From the NCBI GenBank assembly GCA_022184915.1, contig JAGTJU010000003.1:62001-126000 (forward strand): a stretch of DNA of 64,000 nt. The letters are read 5' to 3'. Below are positions 37,489-45,889 of this stretch, one piece after another. This DNA comes from Myxococcales bacterium. GTDB lineage: Bacteria > Myxococcota_A > Polyangia > Fen-1088. Within the stretch, counting starts at the first letter, position 1; each line of letters opens with the position of its first letter. The position numbers and the translations under genes are program-made. Below the pieces are notes generated by a model, which saw nothing but the letters and a program-made list of their open reading frames with translations, did not search any database and was not told the origin of the DNA.

Positions 37489-38643
37489 ATGCGACGCCCA
37501 CCCAAGCCCCGCGTGGGGGCGAAAAAGCGCGCCTCGTCCCCGCCCGAGGCGGGCGTCGGGCAAGACATCGCGCGCTGGTCTTCGCAGCGCGAGGGCTTCG
37601 AGGCCCTGCACGAACGCATCGTCCGTGACGTCGTTTGCGATGCGCTCACCGCGCCCGAAGGGCCCGTGCTCGAAGTGGGCGCCGGCGCAGGCCAATTGCG
37701 CGCGTGGCTGCCCACACCCTTGCACGCCCGGCTCGTTCACCTCGACCGCAACCGCGGCTACCTGCGTGTGTTGCAGGGCAGGGCGCAAGCCCACGCGGTG
37801 CTGCAGGCGAACGCACAGGCTCTGCCCTTTCAGGACGGCGCGCTCGTCGCGGCCCTTGGCCTCTGCGCGCTCGACGTCCTGCCCGATTTGCCGGCGTTCG
37901 CCCACGAGCTGCACCGGGTGCTGAGGCCTCGGGCCCGCCTGGTTCATTTCCTCGACCTGGCCACCAACCTCGAACCCGTGCTGGCCGACGCCATCGCCTC
38001 GCACGCGGTGGCCCTGCCGAACTTTCTGGCGGCCCGTCCGGATCTGGTGCCGCCCGCACTGCACAGCGCGCTCGGCCCGGAGGTCGACCTGCTGTTGCTG
38101 CCTCACACCCGCTACGCCGAGTGCGTACGCCGATTGGCGGCTCTTGCGCATCCTTTGGCGGGCACGCTCGCCGCCTGGGGCCAGGCCTTTTTGCCAGGCA
38201 GCACGGCGAAAGACGCGGCCCGTGTCTTCGTGCAGAGCCTGCAGACCATCGGCCAGCGCCAGGAATTCGTCGCGCTGTGGCTGAGGCTCTTTTTGCTGTC
38301 CCAGCAAAACACGCCCGCCCTCGCCCCCCTGCCCTTCGCGCCCTTGTCCTCCACCGCTCACTTCCGGCGCCGCCTGAAAGCCGCGCTGGAAACGGCCGGC
38401 TTCGAGACCCTGCGCGACGAGGTCGTGGTGACCACGGAGCGCCGGCCGAACGGCGGACAGACCCCGCCCGGTTTGCGTACCCTGCGCGCGCTCGTGGGCC
38501 AGGTCACGCCCCTGACCTACGACGAGCCTCACCCACCGGGCACGTCCCCCCTGGCCGGCGACGCCACGCGCCTCCAGGCTCCGGACGACGCGCACCATCT
38601 GGTCGTCTGTGGTGTCCATGTGTTCGTGGCCGAGCGGGTCTAG
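37489..38643 (+). CDS. SAM-dependent methyltransferase-like protein
   Basis: 384 residues. A class I methyltransferase core is at about 45-170: GPVLEVGAGAGQLR is the SAM-binding motif I, LVHLDRNRG gives the acidic end of strand 2, and LGLCALDVLPDLPAFAHELHRVL is motif IV/V. The C-terminal half (about 190-384) is helical and matches nothing I know. Substrate unknown. The start is uncertain: ATG 37489 or an earlier one at 37420. It lies between a DUF1592 gene and a DUF1552 gene on the other strand, overlapping the latter's stop by four bases. Confidence 0.75.
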   Translation: MRRPPKPRVGAKKRASSPPEAGVGQDIARWSSQREGFEALHERIVRDVVCDALTAPEGPVLEVGAGAGQLRAWLPTPLHARLVHLDRNRGYLRVLQGRAQAHAVLQANAQALPFQDGALVAALGLCALDVLPDLPAFAHELHRVLRPRARLVHFLDLATNLEPVLADAIASHAVALPNFLAARPDLVPPALHSALGPEVDLLLLPHTRYAECVRRLAALAHPLAGTLAAWGQAFLPGSTAKDAARVFVQSLQTIGQRQEFVALWLRLFLLSQQNTPALAPLPFAPLSSTAHFRRRLKAALETAGFETLRDEVVVTTERRPNGGQTPPGLRTLRALVGQVTPLTYDEPHPPGTSPLAGDATRLQAPDDAHHLVVCGVHVFVAERV

Positions 38644-40061
38644 CGCAGAAGCTCCGCGAGCACGCCCTTGCTCTTGTTCGCATCGCCGAAGCTTTCGAGC
38701 TGTACGCCCATCGCGCGGGCCAACGTCAGGTGCAGGTCGTTGAAGGCGCGCGTCGAGTTGCCTCCGTTTTTGTCGTGCTCGTAGCGCACGTGGCGCCCCG
38801 TCTTGAGCACACCTCCTCCGTTGCCTGCGATGAGAATGGGACAGTTACGGCTCTTGTGGGCGCCCCCGTGGTTCATCGACGTGAGGAAAACCAGCACCGT
38901 ATCGTCGAAGGCCCCGAGCCCCTTGAGCCGCTCGATGAGGTAATTGAACTGCGACAGGCTCCACTCGGCCACGGCACGCCAGCCTTTGGCATTGTCGAGC
39001 TGTGCGGGCCACTGGGCGGGGTTGTCATTCTCGAAGTGCGAGGCATCGTGCCACCGCCAGTCCGGCAGGCCCAACCACGGAAAGGTCCCGTTGTTGGCTT
39101 CCGCTCCGTACTGGAACGTGGCCACGCGGGTCATGTCGCAGGCCAGGGCCATGGCGAGCATGTCGAGCTGCATCTTCATCACGGTGGGCACGTCGGCGAT
39201 GGCGCGCAGCTCGTCCTCCTCGAAGAGAACCTCCCCCGTGGTAGGGCTCGTCATGTTGGGTTTGGCGGGGGGCTGGCAGCCCATCTGGGGCGCGGCATCG
39301 AGACGCCGCTCCACCTCTCGAAAGGCATCCAGGTACTGATCCACCTTGTCTTTGTCTGCCTTGCCCAGCTCAGCCTTGAGCGCGTCCGCTTGCTCGAGGG
39401 CGGCGTCGAGCACGGACTGGTTGCGCTCACGCAGCCGCCGCGCCTCGTCCGGATTGCCCGAGGCATCGGCGAACAAGCGCTCCCACAGACGTTGGGGGTT
39501 GTCCGTGGCCGGGGCCGCCTGAGTTTTCGAGAGCCACGACGCCGCCGACTTGTTGTCAGACCCGGCGTTCATCACACCCACTTGCAGTGAACGGAACTTG
39601 GTCTCGGCGCCCACCTGCTTGGCGATGAGCTGGTCGATCGAGATCATGTTGGCCGGTGAGTTCGCCAGCGTGTTCGTGCCCGTGAGCGTGGTGCTGTAGG
39701 CGTCGTGGTTGCTTGCCGAATTGTCGAGCCCTTCGACGAAGATCAAATCGTCACGATGAGGCTGCATGAAGCTCAGCATCTCGGGCAGCGCAAAACTGGG
39801 GTTGTCCAGCGCACCCTGCCCACTGAAGCGCGTCTCGGAGATGGGGTCGGTCTTCCAGTCGTAGGGCTTGGCCCCGGGGGACGCGGGCCAGAACACGTCC
39901 GCGTAAATGGATAACGGCTGCACCCACGCCACCAGGCGCTTGGCTTTCCCCTGGGCTTTGGCCGGCCGCACAGGACGCATGGCATCCAGCAGGGGAAGCG
40001 CCAGGGAGATCCCGGCTCCGGCGCGCAGGATCGAACGTCGTGACATCGGCTTGCGCTGCAT
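38640..40061 (-). CDS. Tat-exported DUF1552 protein
   Basis: 473 residues. A twin-arginine signal SRRSILRAG precedes a hydrophobic stretch. The body matches DUF1552: LVAWVQPLSIYADVFWP near 42-58, SASNHDAYSTTLTG, SIDQLIAKQVG, and late motifs HDASHFEND and FLTSMNHGGAHKSRNCP. The family is related in fold to DUF1501/sulfatase-like secreted proteins, but no catalytic Ser/Cys or metal site is certain. Tat export implies folding before transport, perhaps with a cofactor. AAGGAG ten bases before the ATG. A 178-base gap separates it from the LamG lipoprotein gene upstream on the same strand. Confidence 0.88.
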   Translation of the reverse strand: MQRKPMSRRSILRAGAGISLALPLLDAMRPVRPAKAQGKAKRLVAWVQPLSIYADVFWPASPGAKPYDWKTDPISETRFSGQGALDNPSFALPEMLSFMQPHRDDLIFVEGLDNSASNHDAYSTTLTGTNTLANSPANMISIDQLIAKQVGAETKFRSLQVGVMNAGSDNKSAASWLSKTQAAPATDNPQRLWERLFADASGNPDEARRLRERNQSVLDAALEQADALKAELGKADKDKVDQYLDAFREVERRLDAAPQMGCQPPAKPNMTSPTTGEVLFEEDELRAIADVPTVMKMQLDMLAMALACDMTRVATFQYGAEANNGTFPWLGLPDWRWHDASHFENDNPAQWPAQLDNAKGWRAVAEWSLSQFNYLIERLKGLGAFDDTVLVFLTSMNHGGAHKSRNCPILIAGNGGGVLKTGRHVRYEHDKNGGNSTRAFNDLHLTLARAMGVQLESFGDANKSKGVLAELLR

Positions 40062-40239
40062 CTCGATGGAACTCCTTGCGAGAAAATCGGGGCGAGACCT
40101 GTCTCGGCCGGTAGGTTCGTAAGAAGCAAAAACGGGACCAGTCAGCGGCCACGAAAAATCAGGTAGTTACGCCACCGCGCCCGGGTCGCCTGTTGGGTGC
40201 AGACGACAGGGCCCCGTGGGGCCGCCTCAACAGCCCCGC

Positions 40240-41574
40240 TCAGGGTTTCGTTTGTACGGGGCCTGCCGCTACCGTGGCCACGGGGTCCACCATGTTCTCG
40301 TACACGGCCTTCATGAAAGCGTCGCTGCGCAGCGTCCGCTCGAGCCGCACCTCGTCGATGCCCCCGTCGAAGTGGCCATAACTGCCGCCTGAGCTGGCAC
40401 CGATGTGCAGGGACTTTGCCTCGTGGTCGGACGAAAAGACCGTGGCTTCCAGGTCACCCATGTCGATCCAGTCGCTTACCGGCAGGCCGTCGATGAAAAG
40501 GCGGCCCCGCTTCGTTGCCAAATTCACGATGCCCGCCACGTGGGTCCACGTCTCCTTGGGCACCTTTTGCGCCGAGCCGGCGGTTTCCTCGTCACCCTGC
40601 GGCCGCGCCCCCACCACCACCTGCCCCCCACCCTCGCCGGGCCGGTCGAGCCCCAGACCCAAAAACGCCGCTGCATGATTCAAATTGCTGTCGGACTTGG
40701 GCGTTCCCACGGACAGGATTTGGCGTGCGAAGGGCTTGTCGCCCAGCTGAGAAAACGCGGAGGGCCGCACCCAGGCCGACACCGTGAACGCCGTGGCCCC
40801 GGGCAAAAGCTTACGGTTCACGCCGTCTTCACGGGAGATGCCCAAATTGGTGCCCTGGGCGGATTGTCCCACGTACCCGCGGCCGATACGCCCCGCGCCG
40901 AAGGGGGTGCCCTCGGCTTGTGTGTCGAACGCAGCCGCACTCGATTCCTTGCCGCTGTCCTGCAGGTGCCACACCACCATGTCTTCGCCCCATACCGCGC
41001 GGGCATGTCCGGCTGGCAGGTTCTCCGCGCCGTCCTTGCCGAAGTACAGCCAGAAAGGCTCCTCGGGCCGAGGCACCCGGACCCAGACGAGGGCGTGCGG
41101 GCCCGCCACGGCGTCGAACTCGTGCGGCAAGAGCGTGCCCGCCGCCGAAACGAAGCGCACGGCCTGAGCCGAAGGGGCGTCTTCCGCAGGCACGGCCACC
41201 AGCAACGGAAGGTCCGAAAGCCCCTCCTTGCCTTCCAGGTTCACCTGGTAGGCGCGCCGTTTGGGCCATGACCCCTCCCACCCGCTGCCCGGGCTCCCGC
41301 CCCCGGTCGACGCCCCTCCCGCCCCCGGAGCGCCCGCGGCGCCGCCAGCGCCACCCGACCGTGCCCCCCCGGCTCCGGCGCCCGCCGCCCCCGCAGCTTT
41401 GCCGCCCGTGCCCCCGCCGCCCCCGGCCCCGCCCTGCCGGGCTTCGCCCCCGGCCCCACCCGCAGACGCGCCGCCCTCACCGGTCGCGTCGTCGTCAGGC
41501 GTCGAGCCACCGGAACAGGCCCCAAGGCCAAAACAAACGACGACCGTGGAAACCAAACCTGAAATCCGTGGCAT
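40240..41574 (-). CDS. LamG/concanavalin-like lipoprotein with Gly-rich linker
   Basis: 444 residues. Lipobox GLGAC with Cys20, then about 85 residues of Gly/Ala repeats ending at about residue 100. A small beta domain (about 105-195) with YQVNLEGKEGLSDLPLLVAVP resembles the DUF2341 sugar-binding-like module. The C-terminal part (about 230-430) matches LamG/laminin-like jelly roll: FTVSAWVRPSAF, WTHVAGIVNLATKRGRLFIDG and FDGGIDEVRLERTLRSD. Likely binds a glycan or protein at the cell surface. ATG 41574 has GAGGAG upstream. Same strand as the DUF1552 gene downstream. Confidence 0.83.
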   Translation of the reverse strand: MPRISGLVSTVVVCFGLGACSGGSTPDDDATGEGGASAGGAGGEARQGGAGGGGGTGGKAAGAAGAGAGGARSGGAGGAAGAPGAGGASTGGGSPGSGWEGSWPKRRAYQVNLEGKEGLSDLPLLVAVPAEDAPSAQAVRFVSAAGTLLPHEFDAVAGPHALVWVRVPRPEEPFWLYFGKDGAENLPAGHARAVWGEDMVVWHLQDSGKESSAAAFDTQAEGTPFGAGRIGRGYVGQSAQGTNLGISREDGVNRKLLPGATAFTVSAWVRPSAFSQLGDKPFARQILSVGTPKSDSNLNHAAAFLGLGLDRPGEGGGQVVVGARPQGDEETAGSAQKVPKETWTHVAGIVNLATKRGRLFIDGLPVSDWIDMGDLEATVFSSDHEAKSLHIGASSGGSYGHFDGGIDEVRLERTLRSDAFMKAVYENMVDPVATVAAGPVQTKP

Positions 41575-41726
41575 GCAAACTCCTCGAGACTGAAGGATTA
41601 ATAATGTGCAAAAGCCGGGCCCGGCTCTCCCGCCCCCCCAGGCCCGCGTTCGACTTCTTTTTGCGGGGTGCGCCCCAACATCAGGCTTGCCTGTTGACCC
41701 TTCCCAACAGGGCGGCGCCTGCGCCC

Positions 41727-42830
41727 TCACGGAGGATCGCGCCGAAATACCAGGTCGTAGCGTGGCCCCTCATCCCGGGTGAGCAGCAAGGCTGCCGTGG
41801 TGGCCCCCGCCACCACGAGAGCCGCCGCCGCCCAGGCCCACGGTCTACGCCACAGGGGCGGCGGGGCCCGAGACCTGTCCCACGCGCTCAGAGCTTCATC
41901 GGTCGCGCGGCTCGCCTCGGCCGCCCGGGCGGCCGCCACGATGACCCCGGTACGGGCATCGAAGAGCGCCGCCTCAGCGGCCCGGGGCTCTGCCGCAACG
42001 CCCAGAGCCAGAGGCAGGCCCGTGGCCAGCGTGACCGCCTTGAGCAGGGCCTCGTCGGTCGGCGCCTTGCCGCCTGCGAGCGCCCGGGCCACCTGCGTGC
42101 CCGCTTCCTCGGACGTGGCCCAATCCAGCGTCAGCGTCACAGCCGTGGGGGCGTCGACCGCCACGGGCACCACCATGCCCCGGCGGCCAAGCGCGCGGGC
42201 GACCACCACGTGCTCGCCCGGCTTCACCAGCGCCACGCACGGGCGGGAAGGACAAGCGAGCCTGCGACCGTTGATCTCCAGGCTCGCCCCCTCGGGATTC
42301 GTCGTGACCGTGAGGGGGAACTCGGGCAAAGCGGCCGTGGCCTTCAGCGCCGCCGCCATCAAGGGCCGGAAGTCGGGACGCACGGCCTCCTGGGGCGCGG
42401 GCAGGCCCGTCGCGAAGAGGTCCCTCAAGAGCTGCCGGGCACGCGCCTCGTCGCCGATGGCATGGAGGCACGCCGCCGACAAGAGCCCCGCGCGCGCAGC
42501 CTGGTCGCGGGCCCCCGCGGCCAGCAGGCGGTCTCGGCGCAGGGCCGAGTCTTGCGCGATCGCCAGACATCGGAGGAAGTCGGCCTCGAGGTAGGCTGCA
42601 CGAAGCTCATCCACGGGCGCAGCGACAGATGCAAGGCCTGCCGGCACCGCGGGTTCGTAGGCCTCGAAGGGCAGCGGGCGCGTACGCAGCACCGACAGAG
42701 CCGCCGCCCGCGTCGGGGCGTCCGGAGCCACCAACACCCCGCGCGCCTCCCCGGGCTGCGCCTCGGCCACACCCACGTCCCGCCAAGGGGCCCCTACCCC
42801 AGCCCAGGTGCCGAGGAGCAGCGCAGTCAA
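41727..42830 (-). CDS. PEGA-domain membrane protein divergent to kinase
   Basis: 367 residues from a TTG start at 42830 with GAGGTG eleven bases upstream; no ATG or GTG lies nearer in frame. The N-terminal signal WLTALLLGTWAGVG is followed by a helical domain (about 65-175). A PEGA domain lies at about 185-245 (EFPLTVTTNPEGASLEING), the short repeat often attached to bacterial kinases and surface proteins. A C-terminal membrane helix (about 335-352) leaves a short tail. The protein may be an envelope partner of the neighbouring kinase, which has its own PEGA domain; starts are only 38 bases apart. Inferred. Confidence 0.72.
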   Translation of the reverse strand: MTALLLGTWAGVGAPWRDVGVAEAQPGEARGVLVAPDAPTRAAALSVLRTRPLPFEAYEPAVPAGLASVAAPVDELRAAYLEADFLRCLAIAQDSALRRDRLLAAGARDQAARAGLLSAACLHAIGDEARARQLLRDLFATGLPAPQEAVRPDFRPLMAAALKATAALPEFPLTVTTNPEGASLEINGRRLACPSRPCVALVKPGEHVVVARALGRRGMVVPVAVDAPTAVTLTLDWATSEEAGTQVARALAGGKAPTDEALLKAVTLATGLPLALGVAAEPRAAEAALFDARTGVIVAAARAAEASRATDEALSAWDRSRAPPPLWRRPWAWAAAALVVAGATTAALLLTRDEGPRYDLVFRRDPP

Positions 42831-42868
42831 CCATTTCGCAACACCTCGGCTTCGACTAGGCTCGACAC

Positions 42869-44416
42869 GTGTCCGCTCTTCCCGCTGCCCGCTACCGACT
42901 GGTCCGGACCATTGCGTCCGGAGGTATGGCGCAGGTGTACGACGCATGGCTTGTGGGCGAAAAGGGGTTCGAGCGGCGGGTGGCGATCAAGCGGGTGTTG
43001 CCCGAGCTGCTCGATGATACCGCAGTTCGGCGCATGTTCTTGGACGAAGCCCGCATCGTGAGCCGGCTTCATCACGGCAACATCGTTCAGGTCATCGACT
43101 ACGGCACCATCGACGGTACCGAATTCCTGGCGATGGAGTACGTGGACGGCATGGACGCGCGCAAGGCCGTGCGCGTGGCAAGTTCCCTCGGCACGCCCAT
43201 GCCCGTCGGCGTTGCGGCTTACGTCGTGGCTCAGGTGGCGCACGCGCTCGACTACGCGCACGAGCTGCGCGACGATCGGGGCGTGCAGCTTGGCATCGTC
43301 CATCGCGACGTGACCCCTCAAAACGTGCTCTTGTCGTGGACGGGCGACGTGAAGCTGTCCGACTTCGGCATCGCGCTCGCCGAGGGGCGGGACGAGCGCA
43401 CAGCCACAGGCATCGTGAAGGGCAAGGTGGGCTTCATCGCGCCCGAGCAGCTTGCCGGCGACGACGTCACCGGGGCGGCGGACGTCTTCGCCCTGGGTGC
43501 CACGCTCCATGCGCTGCTCACCGGTCAATCTCCCTGGTCCGACGCTCTGCCGGGGCGGGGCGCTGACCTGCGCGTGGATACCGAGCTTCCCGGCCCCGTG
43601 GCGTCGCTCGTTCACGCATGCATGGCCCTCGAGCCTGCGAACCGCCCCACGGCCCGACATGTCAGCGAGAAGGCCTCGGCCATCGCCGCCAGCGGCCTTG
43701 CCGGGGATGGGCGCAGCGCCCTGCGCGACTGGCTCGCCCCCCTGGCCCGCGAGACCACCCAGCCCCATCACGTGCTCGACGATTTGATGCGGCTCGCCCT
43801 CGTTCCCGTATCGCCCGCGAACCCCCGCACGCTGAGGGTGCAGATGCTCGATGCGTCGGCGCCCTTGCCCCCGACGCCGGTGCCTGCGCCGCCGCGGCCG
43901 CGCCGCCGCGCCCTGGCGGGGGTGGCGGCGTCCGCCGCGCTGCTGTTGGCCGGCGGAACGTGGGCCTACCGCGAGCGCACCGCCGCCTCGCCCCCGCCCG
44001 GTGCCCCTGCACAAGCCACGGCCGTCAACGAAGCGCGGGGAGCCGCCGAGCCCCCCCCGGAAGAGTCAGCCCCGCAGCCGCCTCCTTCTGCGGCGGCCGA
44101 ACCGGCCGCGGTGGCGCCCTCTGCAGCGGGACGATCCGGCGGAAGACCCCGCGCCCGTCCTGTCGCCCGCAACCGCCCCCCGGCCGCCCCGGCCGCGGGT
44201 GTGGGCTGGCTCCGCGTGGGGGGCGCCCAGCTGCTGGGGGCCCGCGTGAGCCTCGATGGCAAACCCGTTGGCCTGGCGCCGCTCGAGCAGGTGGTGCCCG
44301 CCGGCAAACACCGGCTGCTCGTCACCGAGCCCTCGTCCGGGCGGCCCCTGGTGGACACAGCGATCGAGATCGCCCCCTCCCACTCCCGCCAGCAGCCGCT
44401 CCAGGTGATGCGCTAG
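42869..44416 (+). CDS. Ser/Thr protein kinase with C-terminal PEGA domain
   Basis: 515 residues from GTG 42869. Kinase domain about 9-270: glycine loop ASGGMAQVY, Lys41, HRDVTPQN with Asp147, DFG at 165, and GKVGFIAPEQ. HRDV(S/T)PQN instead of HRDLKPEN is the common myxobacterial variant. One membrane helix at about 346-362 (ALAGVAASAALLLAGGTW), a Pro/Ala stalk, then a PEGA domain at about 445-515 (GARVSLDGKPVGLAPLEQV). The gene ends exactly where the convergent FHA activator gene ends. A plausible signal route is envelope to kinase to FHA activator, but this is inference from gene order. Confidence 0.9.
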   Translation: MSALPAARYRLVRTIASGGMAQVYDAWLVGEKGFERRVAIKRVLPELLDDTAVRRMFLDEARIVSRLHHGNIVQVIDYGTIDGTEFLAMEYVDGMDARKAVRVASSLGTPMPVGVAAYVVAQVAHALDYAHELRDDRGVQLGIVHRDVTPQNVLLSWTGDVKLSDFGIALAEGRDERTATGIVKGKVGFIAPEQLAGDDVTGAADVFALGATLHALLTGQSPWSDALPGRGADLRVDTELPGPVASLVHACMALEPANRPTARHVSEKASAIAASGLAGDGRSALRDWLAPLARETTQPHHVLDDLMRLALVPVSPANPRTLRVQMLDASAPLPPTPVPAPPRPRRRALAGVAASAALLLAGGTWAYRERTAASPPPGAPAQATAVNEARGAAEPPPEESAPQPPPSAAAEPAAVAPSAAGRSGGRPRARPVARNRPPAAPAAGVGWLRVGGAQLLGARVSLDGKPVGLAPLEQVVPAGKHRLLVTEPSSGRPLVDTAIEIAPSHSRQQPLQVMR

Positions 44417-45727
44417 TCAGCGCAGGCCGTGGCGGCGCAAAAGCGAGAGCAAGTAGGGACGATCCATCCGGGCCTGCCGGGCCGCTTCGGACGCGTTGTT
44501 GTCGAAGCGAGCCATCAAGTCGCGCAGATAGACCTGCTCGAAGCGCGTGAGCGCAAGGGCGCGTGCGTCTCGGTAAGATTGCAGCTGCTCGGCGCCCGGC
44601 TCCAGGTTGCCTTCGGCGCCGCCCTCGAGCTTCAGCTGCCCCATCGTGAGCGCGGCCTCCACCACGTTGCGCAGCTCGCGGATGTTGCCGCTCCAGCTCT
44701 GCGTACGCAGGAGCGCCAGAGCCTCCGCAGAGAACAACGCCGTGTGAGGCTGCCCCGAAAGATGCTCGGCGAAGTGGGACACCAACGCGTCGATGTCCTG
44801 CGTGCGCTCGCGCAGGGGGGGCAAGAGCACCTTGGTGATGGCCAGGCGAAAGTACAGATCGGCCCGGAAGGCACCCTTGTTCACCTCGGCGCGCAGATCC
44901 CGGTTCGTTGCGGCGATCACCCGCGCCTTGACGTCGAGTTCCCGCTCACCGCCGATGCGGCGGAACTCACGACGCTCGAGCACGCCCAGCAGCATGCTTT
45001 GCACCTGGAGCGGCAGCTCCCCGAGCTCGTCGAGAAAAATGGTGCCCGTGCCCGCCCGCTCGAACGCCCCTTGGTGCCGGCGATCGGCCCCGGTGAAAGC
45101 CCCCCGCTCGTGGCCAAACAGCTCCGACGCGATCAACGTGGCGGGCATCGAACCGCAATCCACCACCACGAAGGGATGCCCCGCGCGATCCGACAAATCG
45201 TGAATCGCCCGCGCCACGAGCTCCTTGCCCGTGCCGGTCTCGCCCTGGATCAAGACCGAAGACGAAGCGCCTGCCAGCTTGTAGACCGTGCGGCGCACCT
45301 GCCGGATCGCGGGGCTATCGCCCACGATCGAAGGGATCTCCACCACGTCGTCGTCTTGCGGTGCCTCGCGGCTCTCGGCGTCCTCGAGCCGCAGCATCGT
45401 GTTGCCGAGCCGCACGGTGCTTCCCAGCGGCGCGATCACGTCGTTGACCCCCAGCGATCCCAGCTGCGTGCCGTTCAGGCTGCCGAGATCGCGAATCCGC
45501 AGGCCGCCGATCGCACGGGTGAGCTCGACGTGATAGCGGCTCACCGTTTGGTCGGCGAGCACCACGTGGTTATCCGGAGCGCTACCCACCGACACGGGCC
45601 GATCGGCGTCCACCTCGAACGTGCGCCCCTTGCCTTCCCCCTCGACGACCGAGACCCGCAGGCGATCCACCAGCAGAACTTCATTGAGCCCGATCCTCCG
45701 GGTCGCGTCGGATTTCACCCGATCCAT
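44417..45727 (-). CDS. FHA-domain sigma-54-dependent transcriptional activator
   Basis: 436 residues. FHA domain at about 25-115 (SVGSAPDNHVVLADQTVSRYH, LGSLNGTQ), which binds phosphothreonine. AAA+ domain at about 133-360 with Walker A GETGTGKE (162-169), GAFTGA loop (209-214) for sigma-54 contact, and Walker B FLDE (231-234). The C-terminus has a Fis-type helix-turn-helix (NNASEAARQARMDRPYLLSLL). Such FHA activators in myxobacteria answer to Ser/Thr kinases; the kinase adjacent is the obvious candidate. Own promoter presumably in the 162-base gap to 45889. Confidence 0.92.
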   Translation of the reverse strand: MDRVKSDATRRIGLNEVLLVDRLRVSVVEGEGKGRTFEVDADRPVSVGSAPDNHVVLADQTVSRYHVELTRAIGGLRIRDLGSLNGTQLGSLGVNDVIAPLGSTVRLGNTMLRLEDAESREAPQDDDVVEIPSIVGDSPAIRQVRRTVYKLAGASSSVLIQGETGTGKELVARAIHDLSDRAGHPFVVVDCGSMPATLIASELFGHERGAFTGADRRHQGAFERAGTGTIFLDELGELPLQVQSMLLGVLERREFRRIGGERELDVKARVIAATNRDLRAEVNKGAFRADLYFRLAITKVLLPPLRERTQDIDALVSHFAEHLSGQPHTALFSAEALALLRTQSWSGNIRELRNVVEAALTMGQLKLEGGAEGNLEPGAEQLQSYRDARALALTRFEQVYLRDLMARFDNNASEAARQARMDRPYLLSLLRRHGLR

Positions 45728-45889
45728 GTTAGACCGGAAGACCCTGAACCGCTAAGGGTGCCGCAGGGCCACGGGCCCTCGAGCGCCTGCGCCGTGTAGG
45801 AAGTTCGGGGTCCAGGGCCCACGTTGCGGCCCCCACGTCCTGCCGGAGGACGCGATGCGCCTCAACTTGATGCGAAGCCACGGGGTCGT

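Noticed and set aside
40920-43061. Plus-strand frame of 713 codons spanning the LamG and PEGA genes
   Set aside because: Crosses two well-supported minus-strand genes and runs into the kinase; Pro/Arg-rich non-coding composition.
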